Position numbers and translations under genes: made by a program
Notes under the pieces: model-generated
What the model was told of the DNA's origin: nothing
The model's database searches: none
Seen by the model: the letters and a program-made list of their open reading frames with translations, nothing else
Source: Halobacteroides halobius DSM 5150
Lineage (GTDB): Bacteria > Bacillota > Halanaerobiia > Halobacteroidales > Halobacteroidaceae
DNA: 64,000 bases
Assembly: GCF_000328625.1 (NCBI RefSeq)
Contig: NC_019978.1
Span: forward strand, 1,302,001 to 1,366,000
Direction of reading: 5' to 3'
Shown: in pieces, positions 1 to 7,008 of the stretch
How positions within the stretch are numbered: the first letter of the stretch is position 1
Layout: every line of letters begins with the position of its first letter

Positions 1-49
1 TTAAAGCCTCTGGGTTTAATAATCTGTTACTATTATTTCTAATACTCAT
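1..49 (-). CDS. N-terminus of an alpha/beta-type small acid-soluble spore protein (partial)
   Basis: Only the first 16 codons lie in the window. The minus strand has a strong SD (AAGGAGGTG) seven bases before an ATG at 49. The peptide starts MSIRNNSNRLLNPEAL, which resembles the opening of alpha/beta-type small acid-soluble spore proteins (an Asn-rich start followed by LxxPEA). These proteins coat spore DNA and are made in the forespore. The call rests on this short stretch; the rest of the gene lies left of the window. If correct, the organism sporulates. Confidence 0.5.
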   Translation of the reverse strand, partial: MSIRNNSNRLLNPEAL

Positions 50-420
50 CTCTTTCACCTCCTTAATTCTTTTGTATTACTATTATTTGTGCTACATCAA
101 AATTAATACGAGTTAGTTTTTTTATAAATTAAGTAAAAAATCTAAAATTGTCTATAAAATATAATGATGGTGAGGAGTAATAAGATTAACACCAATAGGT
201 ACTATATCTAACTTATATGTACCTATGACATTAAATTCAATTAGTTCTATAATAATATAGTTCTATAATAATAAAAGAGACTTTACTTTTTTTATTGCAT
301 AATATATACTTTGTTTAGATAAAATAGACATAAATAAATGCATCTATAATGGATAATGATTATTATTTTTAAAATAATATAACTTATGTTTTTAATTAAT
401 ATAACATTGGGAGGGGAAAA
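50..420. other. AT-rich divergent intergenic region
   Basis: This 371-base spacer separates the leftward spore-protein-like gene from the rightward antiporter gene. I see no ORF with an SD. A tandem 16-base duplication lies at 243-274. A poor promoter candidate (TTGCAT at 295, TAAAAT at 320, 19-base spacing) could serve the antiporter. No riboswitch or tRNA is recognisable. Confidence 0.5.
243..274. repeat. Tandem 16-bp duplication
   Basis: The unit AGTTCTATAATAATA plus one base occurs twice in direct succession (243-258 and 259-274), differing only in the last base. It lies in the spacer upstream of the antiporter. It may be simple slippage; no function is evident. Confidence 0.7.
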
Positions 421-1734
421 ATGAGTTTAAATACAGGAAAGATGAGTTTAGATACTGTTAATACCTTAACTGATTTACAATATTGGTCTTTAACAAATGA
501 GTTAAGTCATAAAGTAATCTATATCATAGGGGCTTTAGTAGTAGTTTCTTTTTTGGTACTATCTATTACTAAAAAGCTAAAAATCCCGGGGGTAGTAGGA
601 TATATTTTTATAGGTATTTTATTTAGTCCAGGTGTCATTAATAATTTACCAGTTTTTTCAGTAATGCAAAAAGAATGGTATGGCTATTTAATAGATTCTT
701 TTAATTATATAACAGTTTTAGCGGTATCATTTATTTCTTTTACTATTGGTAGTGAACTATCAATTAGAATTCTAAAAAAATTAGAATTAGAATTTGCTTT
801 AATTGTATTATTTGAGTCTTTAGGTGCTTTCTCATTAGTTACTATTAGTTTACTAGCATTAGGAAAGCCAACATCTTTAGCTCTTATTTTAGGAGCGATT
901 GCCTCTGCTACTGCTCCAGCTGCTACTGTTCTAGTAATTAAAGAATATAGAGCCAAAGGGGAGTTAGCAGCTACATTATTAGTTGTATTGGCTATTGATG
1001 AAGCATTGGCCCTTATAATTTTTAGTTTTGCAGAACCAATTGCTTTAATTAATATTGCTCCAAAACTTGAATTAACAATCTTTAATGCCTTTTTTATTCC
1101 TTTAGCAAAAATAATAGGGGCAGTGATTTTGGGGTTAAATATAGGGTACTTTTCACAAAAGCTTATGAGCTATTATCATAATAAATCTAAAAAAATACTA
1201 TTATTATTATCTAGTGTACTAGGGGTTTCAGCTCTTGCACTTGCTTTACATATATCACCTTTAATTGCTAATTTATCAGTAGGTTTTGCTTATCGTAATT
1301 TTTCTAAAAAACATCTAGGTATTGCTGAATATATGGATACTTTAACTACTCCTTTATATGCTATTTTCTTTATTTTAGCAGGAACTCACATACGTTTTAA
1401 TAGTGTAACATCAGAGTCTTTTTTAATCCTAGTTGCAATTTATGCTACAGCTAGAATTATTGGTAAAGTTGGAGGTGCTTCTTTAGGAGCTTGGCTATCG
1501 GATGCTCCTGATAAAGTGATAAAGTATATAGGAGTAGGTTTATTGCCACAAGTAGGACTGGCGATTGATTTAGCGTATACTGTACAACGAGAATTTGTTC
1601 ATTTTTCAGTGGGTGGTTATAAATTTGGGGTGTTAGTCTTTAATGTTTTATTATTTACTACTGCTATTACAGAAATTATTGGCCCTTTATTAACTGAATA
1701 TGCACTTAGTAAAACTGGAGAAATGCATAGCTAA
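421..1734 (+). CDS. Cation:proton antiporter, CPA2 family
   Basis: A 437-residue polytopic membrane protein with about 12 hydrophobic segments. The block around residues 163-180 (SATAPAATVLVIKEYRAKG region) and the acidic pair D193-E194 in a membrane segment match CPA2 Na+/H+ or K+/H+ exchangers, where acidic residues bind the cation. It probably exchanges Na+ or K+ for protons across the cytoplasmic membrane, useful for pH and salt balance. The start is set by GGGAGGGG just upstream. There is no TrkA-N or other C-terminal regulatory domain. It stands alone and converges with the next gene. The exact cation cannot be read from the sequence. Confidence 0.85.
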   Translation: MSLNTGKMSLDTVNTLTDLQYWSLTNELSHKVIYIIGALVVVSFLVLSITKKLKIPGVVGYIFIGILFSPGVINNLPVFSVMQKEWYGYLIDSFNYITVLAVSFISFTIGSELSIRILKKLELEFALIVLFESLGAFSLVTISLLALGKPTSLALILGAIASATAPAATVLVIKEYRAKGELAATLLVVLAIDEALALIIFSFAEPIALINIAPKLELTIFNAFFIPLAKIIGAVILGLNIGYFSQKLMSYYHNKSKKILLLLSSVLGVSALALALHISPLIANLSVGFAYRNFSKKHLGIAEYMDTLTTPLYAIFFILAGTHIRFNSVTSESFLILVAIYATARIIGKVGGASLGAWLSDAPDKVIKYIGVGLLPQVGLAIDLAYTVQREFVHFSVGGYKFGVLVFNVLLFTTAITEIIGPLLTEYALSKTGEMHS

Positions 1735-1757
1735 TGATTGCTCTAGAGCAATCATTA
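1732..1757. terminator. Perfect 26-bp palindrome shared by two convergent genes
   Basis: The arms TAATGATTGCTCT and AGAGCAATCATTA abut at 1744/1745. The left end contains the stop codon of the antiporter and the right end that of the cis-prenyltransferase-like gene. It can form a hairpin on either strand. No T-run follows, so termination may be inefficient or factor-assisted; it could instead stabilise the 3' ends. Confidence 0.6.
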
Positions 1758-2402
1758 GCCTCCTAAAGTAACATCTTGTTTAGCATACCATCTTAGAGCA
1801 TCATAAAAATCTTCTTTTTTAAAGTCTGGCCAATAACTATCTACAACGTAAAAATCTGAATAGACTGATTGAGCGGGCAAAAAACCACTTAATCTTCTTC
1901 TTTCTCCCCAACGAATTATCAAATTAATTCTAGATACATTTTGTGATTTTAAAGAAGATATAATACCTTTTTTTGATCTGCTCTCATTTTGATTTAAATT
2001 ACTTAAATCCCAATGCCAGCCATAATTAATTAAGAAATTAACTTTAAGTCCTCCTGTACCACATTTTTTTCTTTCTTTAGTATAAGGGATTAGTTCTTTA
2101 GGAAACATAGGAGTTTCTGTATTACCAACTACTAAAATTGAAGCATCTTCTCTAGAAATCATTTTAACTGCTTCTACACATGTTTTTGAAAAAGCTTTTG
2201 TTTGTACAGCAGGACGCTTAGTATTATCCATAGTAAAGCCATAAAAGGTTAATTCTTCAACCCCTTCTTTTTGACATAACTTAAATAGTTCTAACCCTGG
2301 GCCAAGGCCATAAGTATATCCTTCTTCTTTATTTAAATTATGTTTTTGGGCCCATCTTCTGTTACCATCAGGTATAACTCCAATATGTCGTGGAATTCTC
2401 AT
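1755..2402 (-). CDS. Undecaprenyl diphosphate synthase-like cis-prenyltransferase (divergent)
   Basis: A 215-residue protein of the UppS family, which builds cis-polyprenyl diphosphates by condensing isopentenyl diphosphate. The catalytic region PDGNRRWA is present (D12), as are a NYG-WD motif and a C-terminal block with RRRLSGFLPAQ and WPDF. Several normally conserved positions differ: the GH after motif I is GY, the SENWNRP-type motif reads MDNTKRP, and RTGGE is RWGER. This looks like a paralogue rather than the housekeeping enzyme, with perhaps a different chain length or acceptor. The start follows a GAGGAGGAG SD. It stands alone, so context does not reveal its role. Confidence 0.75.
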   Translation of the reverse strand: MRIPRHIGVIPDGNRRWAQKHNLNKEEGYTYGLGPGLELFKLCQKEGVEELTFYGFTMDNTKRPAVQTKAFSKTCVEAVKMISREDASILVVGNTETPMFPKELIPYTKERKKCGTGGLKVNFLINYGWHWDLSNLNQNESRSKKGIISSLKSQNVSRINLIIRWGERRRLSGFLPAQSVYSDFYVVDSYWPDFKKEDFYDALRWYAKQDVTLGG

Positions 2403-2481
2403 TTTATACTCCTCCTCACTAATGGTATTATTCTCAGCGATTTCCTTAATTATTCTAATTTTTAAAAATCTCGCTAAAAGA

Positions 2482-2510
2482 TTGCAATAACTAAAAGAAT
2501 ACTATATAAT
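2482..2510 (+). promoter_or_regulatory. Sigma-A-type promoter of the thiazole operon
   Basis: TTGCAA (2482-2487) and TATAAT (2505-2510) are separated by exactly 17 bases. Transcription would start near 2517, just before the TPP riboswitch. Confidence 0.75.
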
Positions 2511-2529
2511 ATAAACAAAATAGAATATA

Positions 2530-2614
2530 AAGCTAGGGGTGCCTTAATTAGGCTGAGAGAAGCTAAACTTCAACCCTATAACCTGACCTAGGTAATACTA
2601 GCGTAGGGAAGCGA
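2530..2614 (+). promoter_or_regulatory. TPP riboswitch (THI element)
   Basis: The conserved THI-box blocks appear in order: AGGGGTGCC, GGCTGAGAG, ACCCTATAACCTGA, TAATACTAGCGTAGGGAAGC. This is the thiamine diphosphate sensor. An 8-bp hairpin (about 2615-2631) and an intrinsic terminator (2638-2674) follow before thiS, so ligand binding probably attenuates transcription of the thiazole operon. Confidence 0.95.
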
Positions 2615-2637
2615 ACTGATAATTTATCAGTACATAT

Positions 2638-2674
2638 AAAAAGACTTCCTTGCGTTTGCAGGGAAGTCTTTTTA
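2638..2674 (+). terminator. Attenuator terminator of the TPP riboswitch
   Basis: Arms AAAAAGACTTCC and GGAAGTCTTTTT form a hairpin ending in a T-run, 40 bases upstream of thiS. It is the expression platform of the preceding riboswitch. Confidence 0.85.
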
Positions 2675-2713
2675 ATTTTGTGACTTATTAAAATCGGAAG
2701 AAAGGAGGAAAAA

Positions 2714-2914
2714 ATGAAAGTAATCTTAAATGGAGCAGAAGAAAAGTTAGAAGAAGAAATTGCTTTGCTTGATTTTTTAACTACTAAAGAATTAGAGTTA
2801 GAAAGACTAGTAATAGAGTATAACCAAGAGGTTATACAACAAGAGGAATGGGCCAATGTCACTTTAAAAAATGGCGACCAATTAGAAATACTAAGATTTG
2901 TAGGAGGCGGATGA
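2714..2914 (+). CDS. thiS: Sulfur carrier protein ThiS
   Basis: A 66-residue ubiquitin-fold protein ending in Gly-Gly (FVGGG), the C-terminus that ThiF adenylates and that then carries the thiocarboxylate sulfur to the thiazole. The length is typical for ThiS. It starts after AAAGGAGGAAAAA and is the first gene after the TPP riboswitch. thiG follows three bases after its stop codon, so the two are translationally close. Confidence 0.93.
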   Translation: MKVILNGAEEKLEEEIALLDFLTTKELELERLVIEYNQEVIQQEEWANVTLKNGDQLEILRFVGGG

Positions 2915-2917
2915 TAT

Positions 2918-3688
2918 ATGACCAATAAATTGATTATAGGTGATAAAAGTTTAGATAATAGGTTGTTTACTGGCACAGGCAAGTTTTCTAACCAAGAAGT
3001 AATTCCTAAAACGATCAAAGCAACAGATTCTCAAGTAGTGACTATGGCTTTAAGAAGAGTCAATTTTGATACACCACAGAAAAATGTAATTAATTATATT
3101 CCTGATGAGTGTACTTTATTACCTAACACTTCTGGAGCTAGAAATGCTGAGGAAGCAGTTAGAATAGCGAAAATTGCTCAAGCAGCTGGATGTGGAAACT
3201 GGATTAAAATAGAAGTAATATCTGACAATAAGTATCTATTGCCAGATAATCAAGAAACAATAAAAGCTACAAAAATGCTTGCTAAAGAAGGTTTTGTGGT
3301 GCTACCTTATGTAAGTCCTGACCTTATGGTAGCTAAGAAGTTAGAAGAAGCTGGTGCAGCAGCAGTAATGCCTCTGGGAGCACCGATTGGTTCTAATAGA
3401 GGCCTTAAAACTAAAGAGTTAATTAGAATTTTAATTGATGAAATCAATTTACCAATTATTGTTGATGCAGGAATTGGTAAACCATCACAAGCAGCTGAAG
3501 CTATGGAAATGGGAGCTGATGCTGTACTTGTAAATACTGCTATTGCTACTGCAGATGATCCTGTTGCTATGGGCCAAGCTTTTAATCAAGCTGTAAAAGC
3601 AGGTAGACAAGCATATCTAGCAGGAACAGGAAGAACAAATGATAAAGCCCAAGCTTCATCACCACTAACAGGCTTTTTGGGGGACTAG
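2918..3688 (+). CDS. thiG: Thiazole synthase ThiG
   Basis: A 256-residue TIM-barrel enzyme that joins deoxyxylulose 5-phosphate, ThiS-thiocarboxylate and dehydroglycine into the thiazole phosphate of thiamine. The Schiff-base lysine is K97 in NWIKIEVI, and the phosphate-binding segment [18 protein letters not shown] is present. Length and motifs are normal. It follows thiS directly, and its stop overlaps the start region of thiH. Confidence 0.95.
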   Translation: MTNKLIIGDKSLDNRLFTGTGKFSNQEVIPKTIKATDSQVVTMALRRVNFDTPQKNVINYIPDECTLLPNTSGARNAEEAVRIAKIAQAAGCGNWIKIEVISDNKYLLPDNQETIKATKMLAKEGFVVLPYVSPDLMVAKKLEEAGAAAVMPLGAPIGSNRGLKTKELIRILIDEINLPIIVDAGIGKPSQAAEAMEMGADAVLVNTAIATADDPVAMGQAFNQAVKAGRQAYLAGTGRTNDKAQASSPLTGFLGD

Positions 3689-3690
3689 TG

Positions 3691-4791
3691 ATGAGTTATT
3701 ATAATAAATATACTAAATTTAAAGATATTGATTTTAACAATTTCTTCAAGCAAGTAACAGCTAAAGATGTAAAAAAAGTTTTAACTAAAGAAAAATTAGC
3801 TAAAGAAGATTTTTTAACCTTATTAGCACCAGTAGCTAGTAATTATTTAGAGGAGTTGGCCCAGCGGGCTCATAAATTAACTATTCAACATTTTGGTAAA
3901 ATAGTCTCTTTATACACTCCCATTTACATAACAGATCATTGTGTTAACCAGTGTAGTTATTGTGGTTTTAATGTAACGAATAACTTTAAAAGAAGTAAAC
4001 TTAGTTTAAAAGAAGTAGAAAAAGAAGCTCAAGTAATTGCTAAGAAGGGGTTTAAAAATTTATTAATTCTAACTGGAGAATCTAGAAAACACGCATCAAT
4101 TTCCTATTTAAAAAAAGTTATTAAAGTGCTAAAGAACTATTTTCCTTCCTTAGCTATTGAAATCTATCCTCTAACAACTGAAGGATATAAAGAGTTAATT
4201 GCTACTGGGATAGATGGGCTTACAATCTACCAAGAGGTTTATGACCAACAGATCTATGATAAAGTACATCTTAAGGGGCCTAAGAAAAATTATCATTTTA
4301 GATTAGATGCTCCAGAAAGAGGTTGTCAAGCAGGGATGAGAAAAGTTAATATAGGAGCTTTATTAGGACTTAATAATTGGAGAGAAGAAGCCTTTTTTAC
4401 TGGATTACATGCTTATTATTTACAGAATAAATATTTAGAAACCCAAATCGGTCTATCTCTGCCTCGATTAAGGCCTCACTTAGGTTCTTTTCAACCTAAC
4501 TCTATTGTAAATGATAGGAACTTAGTTCAAATTATGCTTGCTTTTAGGCTGTTTTTACCTAGGGTTGGGATTAATTTATCAACTAGAGAAAGTGCTCAAT
4601 TAAGAGATAATCTACTACCTTTAGGAGTTACTAAATTATCTGCTGAGTCATCTACAGCAGTTGGAGGTTATACTAGTAGCAATAATGAAAAACAATTTGA
4701 TATTTCAGATAAGCGAAAAATTAATACAGTAAAGCAAGTACTTTTAAATAAGGGATATCAACCAGTATTTAAAAGTTGGCAACGAATCTAA
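3691..4791 (+). CDS. thiH: 2-iminoacetate synthase ThiH (radical SAM)
   Basis: A 366-residue radical SAM enzyme that cleaves tyrosine to dehydroglycine (2-iminoacetate) for thiazole formation, the anaerobic alternative to the glycine oxidase ThiO. The cluster ligands are C84, C88 and C91 (CVNQCSYC). I prefer the ATG at 3691 because the GGGGG at 3679-3683 is better spaced for it than for the GTG at 3688, which overlaps the thiG stop. Using ThiH fits a strict anaerobe. Confidence 0.95.
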   Translation: MSYYNKYTKFKDIDFNNFFKQVTAKDVKKVLTKEKLAKEDFLTLLAPVASNYLEELAQRAHKLTIQHFGKIVSLYTPIYITDHCVNQCSYCGFNVTNNFKRSKLSLKEVEKEAQVIAKKGFKNLLILTGESRKHASISYLKKVIKVLKNYFPSLAIEIYPLTTEGYKELIATGIDGLTIYQEVYDQQIYDKVHLKGPKKNYHFRLDAPERGCQAGMRKVNIGALLGLNNWREEAFFTGLHAYYLQNKYLETQIGLSLPRLRPHLGSFQPNSIVNDRNLVQIMLAFRLFLPRVGINLSTRESAQLRDNLLPLGVTKLSAESSTAVGGYTSSNNEKQFDISDKRKINTVKQVLLNKGYQPVFKSWQRI

Positions 4792-4804
4792 TGGAGGAAA
4801 TATA

Positions 4805-5419
4805 ATGAACCAGTTTGAAGAAGAATTAATTCAATCTTTAGGAAGAAAAAAATTGGCTAAAATTCAATCTTTAACTATAGGAATAGGTGGGGTAGGTGGC
4901 TTAGGTTCAAACTGTGCTGTTAATTTAGTTAGGTCTGGTTTTAAATCATTTGTAATTATTGATTTTGATAAAATTGAGTTTTCTAATCTAAACCGACAGT
5001 TTTATTTTAAGGATCAAATAGGAGTTAAAAAGACCAAAGCACTTAAAGAAAACTTGCTTAAAATCAATCCTGACTTAGAGATTGAAATAAAAGATACAAA
5101 AGTTACAACAGATAATATTAAAGAGTTATTTAAAGAGTGTGATATTATCATCGAGGCTTTTGATCAAGTTGCTAGCAAGAAATTAATTGTAGAGGAGTTT
5201 ATAAATTCTAATAAGTTATTAGTTTCAGCAACAGGCCTAGCTGGTTGGGGTAACTCTGATCAAATAAGGATTAAAAAAATCAAGAATAAATTCTATTTAG
5301 TAGGAGATTTTAAGACTGAAGTAAGTGCTAAGTTGCCCCCTATATCCCCTAAAGTTAATATTGTTGCTGCTAAACAAGCAGATATTGTATTAAATCATGT
5401 GTTGGAGGGACAAGAATGA
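4805..5419 (+). CDS. thiF: ThiS adenylyltransferase ThiF
   Basis: A 204-residue E1-like enzyme that adenylates the C-terminus of ThiS. The nucleotide-binding loop GIGGVGGLGSN lies near residues 27-37, followed by the DFDKIEFSNLNRQ segment typical of MoeB/ThiF proteins. It is the short ThiF form and lacks the CxxC zinc pairs of longer members. The start follows ATGGAGGAAAT. Its end overlaps thiE by four bases (ATGA), indicating translational coupling. Confidence 0.93.
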   Translation: MNQFEEELIQSLGRKKLAKIQSLTIGIGGVGGLGSNCAVNLVRSGFKSFVIIDFDKIEFSNLNRQFYFKDQIGVKKTKALKENLLKINPDLEIEIKDTKVTTDNIKELFKECDIIIEAFDQVASKKLIVEEFINSNKLLVSATGLAGWGNSDQIRIKKIKNKFYLVGDFKTEVSAKLPPISPKVNIVAAKQADIVLNHVLEGQE

Positions 5420-6045
5420 AAGAAAGAGATCTTTTAAACGGTGATCTATATTGTATTACTGGCGAGAAGTATTCTTTAGGACGTGACAATATAAGAGTTG
5501 TTAAAGAAATGATTGCAGGGGGCATAAAAGTAATTCAATACCGAGAAAAGAATAAAAAGATGCTTTATAAGTATCAAGAGTGTAAAAAAATAAAAGAGTT
5601 AACTGATCAAGCGGGGATAACTTTTATAATTAATGATGATATAGCACTAGCTTTAGCTTTAGATGCAGATGGAGTTCATATAGGCCAAGAAGACCTACCT
5701 ATTAAAGAGGTAAGAAAGATAGTAGGGGAGGATAAAATTATTGGGTTATCTACTCATTCACCAGCTCAAGCTAATAATGCTGTAAAAAAAGGAGCAGATT
5801 ATATTGGAGTTGGCCCTATATTTAAAACAAATACTAAAGAAGATGTTTGTCAACCAGTAGGACTGGGTTATTTAGAGTATGTAGCAGAAAATATTGATCT
5901 TCCTTTTGTAGCAATTGGAGGTATTAAAGAGGATAATATAACCTTAGTTAAAGAAAAAGGGGCTAACTGTATTGCAATGATAACAGAAATCGTTGGTGCT
6001 AAAGATATAACAAATAAAATTAAAAGGATTAGAGAAAAGATATAA
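5416..6045 (+). CDS. thiE: Thiamine-phosphate synthase ThiE
   Basis: A 209-residue TIM-barrel enzyme coupling the thiazole phosphate and HMP diphosphate to thiamine phosphate. Motifs include IQYREK near residues 40-45, INDDIALAL near 72-80, and GVGPIFKTNTKED near 133-145. It is the last gene of the thi operon and overlaps thiF by four bases. No thiC, thiD or thiM is in this window, so the pyrimidine branch must be encoded elsewhere. Confidence 0.94.
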   Translation: MKERDLLNGDLYCITGEKYSLGRDNIRVVKEMIAGGIKVIQYREKNKKMLYKYQECKKIKELTDQAGITFIINDDIALALALDADGVHIGQEDLPIKEVRKIVGEDKIIGLSTHSPAQANNAVKKGADYIGVGPIFKTNTKEDVCQPVGLGYLEYVAENIDLPFVAIGGIKEDNITLVKEKGANCIAMITEIVGAKDITNKIKRIREKI

Positions 6046-6050
6046 TAAAA

Positions 6051-6094
6051 AGGCTCATTCATCCCCTAAACAAACATAAAGGGGTTTCTGAGCC
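6051..6094 (-). terminator. Terminator for the metF operon (convergent with thi)
   Basis: Read on the minus strand, the arms GGCTCA/TGAGCC enclose an inner CCCCTTT/AGGGG stem, followed by TTTTTATTAT. It lies just downstream of metF. On the plus strand it could also end the thi operon, but without a good T-run. Confidence 0.7.
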
Positions 6095-6115
6095 CTACCT
6101 GTATTAATAACTTAT

Positions 6116-6976
6116 TTAAGTAACTTCATTTAAAACATCTAATAAAATATCAGACCTATTAGCCGACATAATATGAATTCCATTAATTAAATCGCTAACC
6201 TGCTTTAGAAATTGACTAGAAATTTTGACTCCTTCAGCTGCTTTTTTACCTTTCATTCTAGCTAGAATAGAAGTAGGAATTTCTACTCCTGGTACATTCT
6301 GATCTAGGTATTGAGCCATTTTATAACTAGTTAAAGGTAATACTCCAATTAAGATTGGTACATCTAAATGATTGGTCTTATCTAAAAATTTCTTTAATAA
6401 GTCTAAGTCATAAGCTGGTTGGGTTTGAATAAAATCTGCTCCAGCTGTTACTTTGGTTTCTAATCTAGCAATTTCTTCATCTAAATCATCAGCTCCTAGA
6501 TTACCAGCTGTAGCTACTGTTAAGTCTGTAGTACCAGTTAGTTGGTTATCATTAGTATCAAAGCCTTGATTTAGCTTCTGAACTGTTTTGATCACTCCTA
6601 TAGAATTAGTATCAAAGACAGGGCTAGCTTGGGGATGGTCTCCTCTTGTTGGATCATCTCCTGTAATAGCTAGTATATTATTGATCCCTAATTTTGAGGC
6701 GCCTAATAATTCACCTTGTAAAGCTATGATATTTTTATCTCGGCAGGTAACATGAGGTATAACTTCTAAGCCAGTCTCTTCTTGAATAAAGTGTCCGGCC
6801 ATAATTGAACTCATCTTCATCTTAGCCATTGGTGAATCAGTAACATTAACTGCATCAACTTTTTCTTTTAAATCTTGGGCTACTTGAAACATTGTTTGAC
6901 AGTCAGTTCCTTTTGGTGGGGTAAGTTCTGCGGTAATTATAAAATCTTTAGTTTTTAATTTATCTTGTAGTAACAT
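6116..6976 (-). CDS. metF: Methylenetetrahydrofolate reductase
   Basis: A 286-residue TIM-barrel flavoenzyme family member reducing 5,10-methylene-THF to 5-methyl-THF, the methyl donor for MetH. Recognisable segments are ITAELTPPKGTD near the N-terminus, NVTDSP, and NNILAITGDDPTRGDHP. It is the last gene of the SAM-riboswitch operon, 26-32 bases after metH. An ATG at 6976 is better spaced from the AAGGGAG SD than the TTG at 6982. The reduced partner (NAD(P)H, or ferredoxin through an accessory subunit) cannot be read here; no MetV-like gene adjoins. Confidence 0.9.
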   Translation of the reverse strand: MLLQDKLKTKDFIITAELTPPKGTDCQTMFQVAQDLKEKVDAVNVTDSPMAKMKMSSIMAGHFIQEETGLEVIPHVTCRDKNIIALQGELLGASKLGINNILAITGDDPTRGDHPQASPVFDTNSIGVIKTVQKLNQGFDTNDNQLTGTTDLTVATAGNLGADDLDEEIARLETKVTAGADFIQTQPAYDLDLLKKFLDKTNHLDVPILIGVLPLTSYKMAQYLDQNVPGVEIPTSILARMKGKKAAEGVKISSQFLKQVSDLINGIHIMSANRSDILLDVLNEVT

Positions 6977-7008
6977 TCTCAATTCTCCCTTCGCAAATGT
7001 AGTAATTT

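Noticed and set aside
705-956. Antisense ORFs within larger genes, such as this one opposite the antiporter
   Set aside because: No SD, no recognisable protein, and complete overlap with a well-supported gene; several others were dropped for the same reason.
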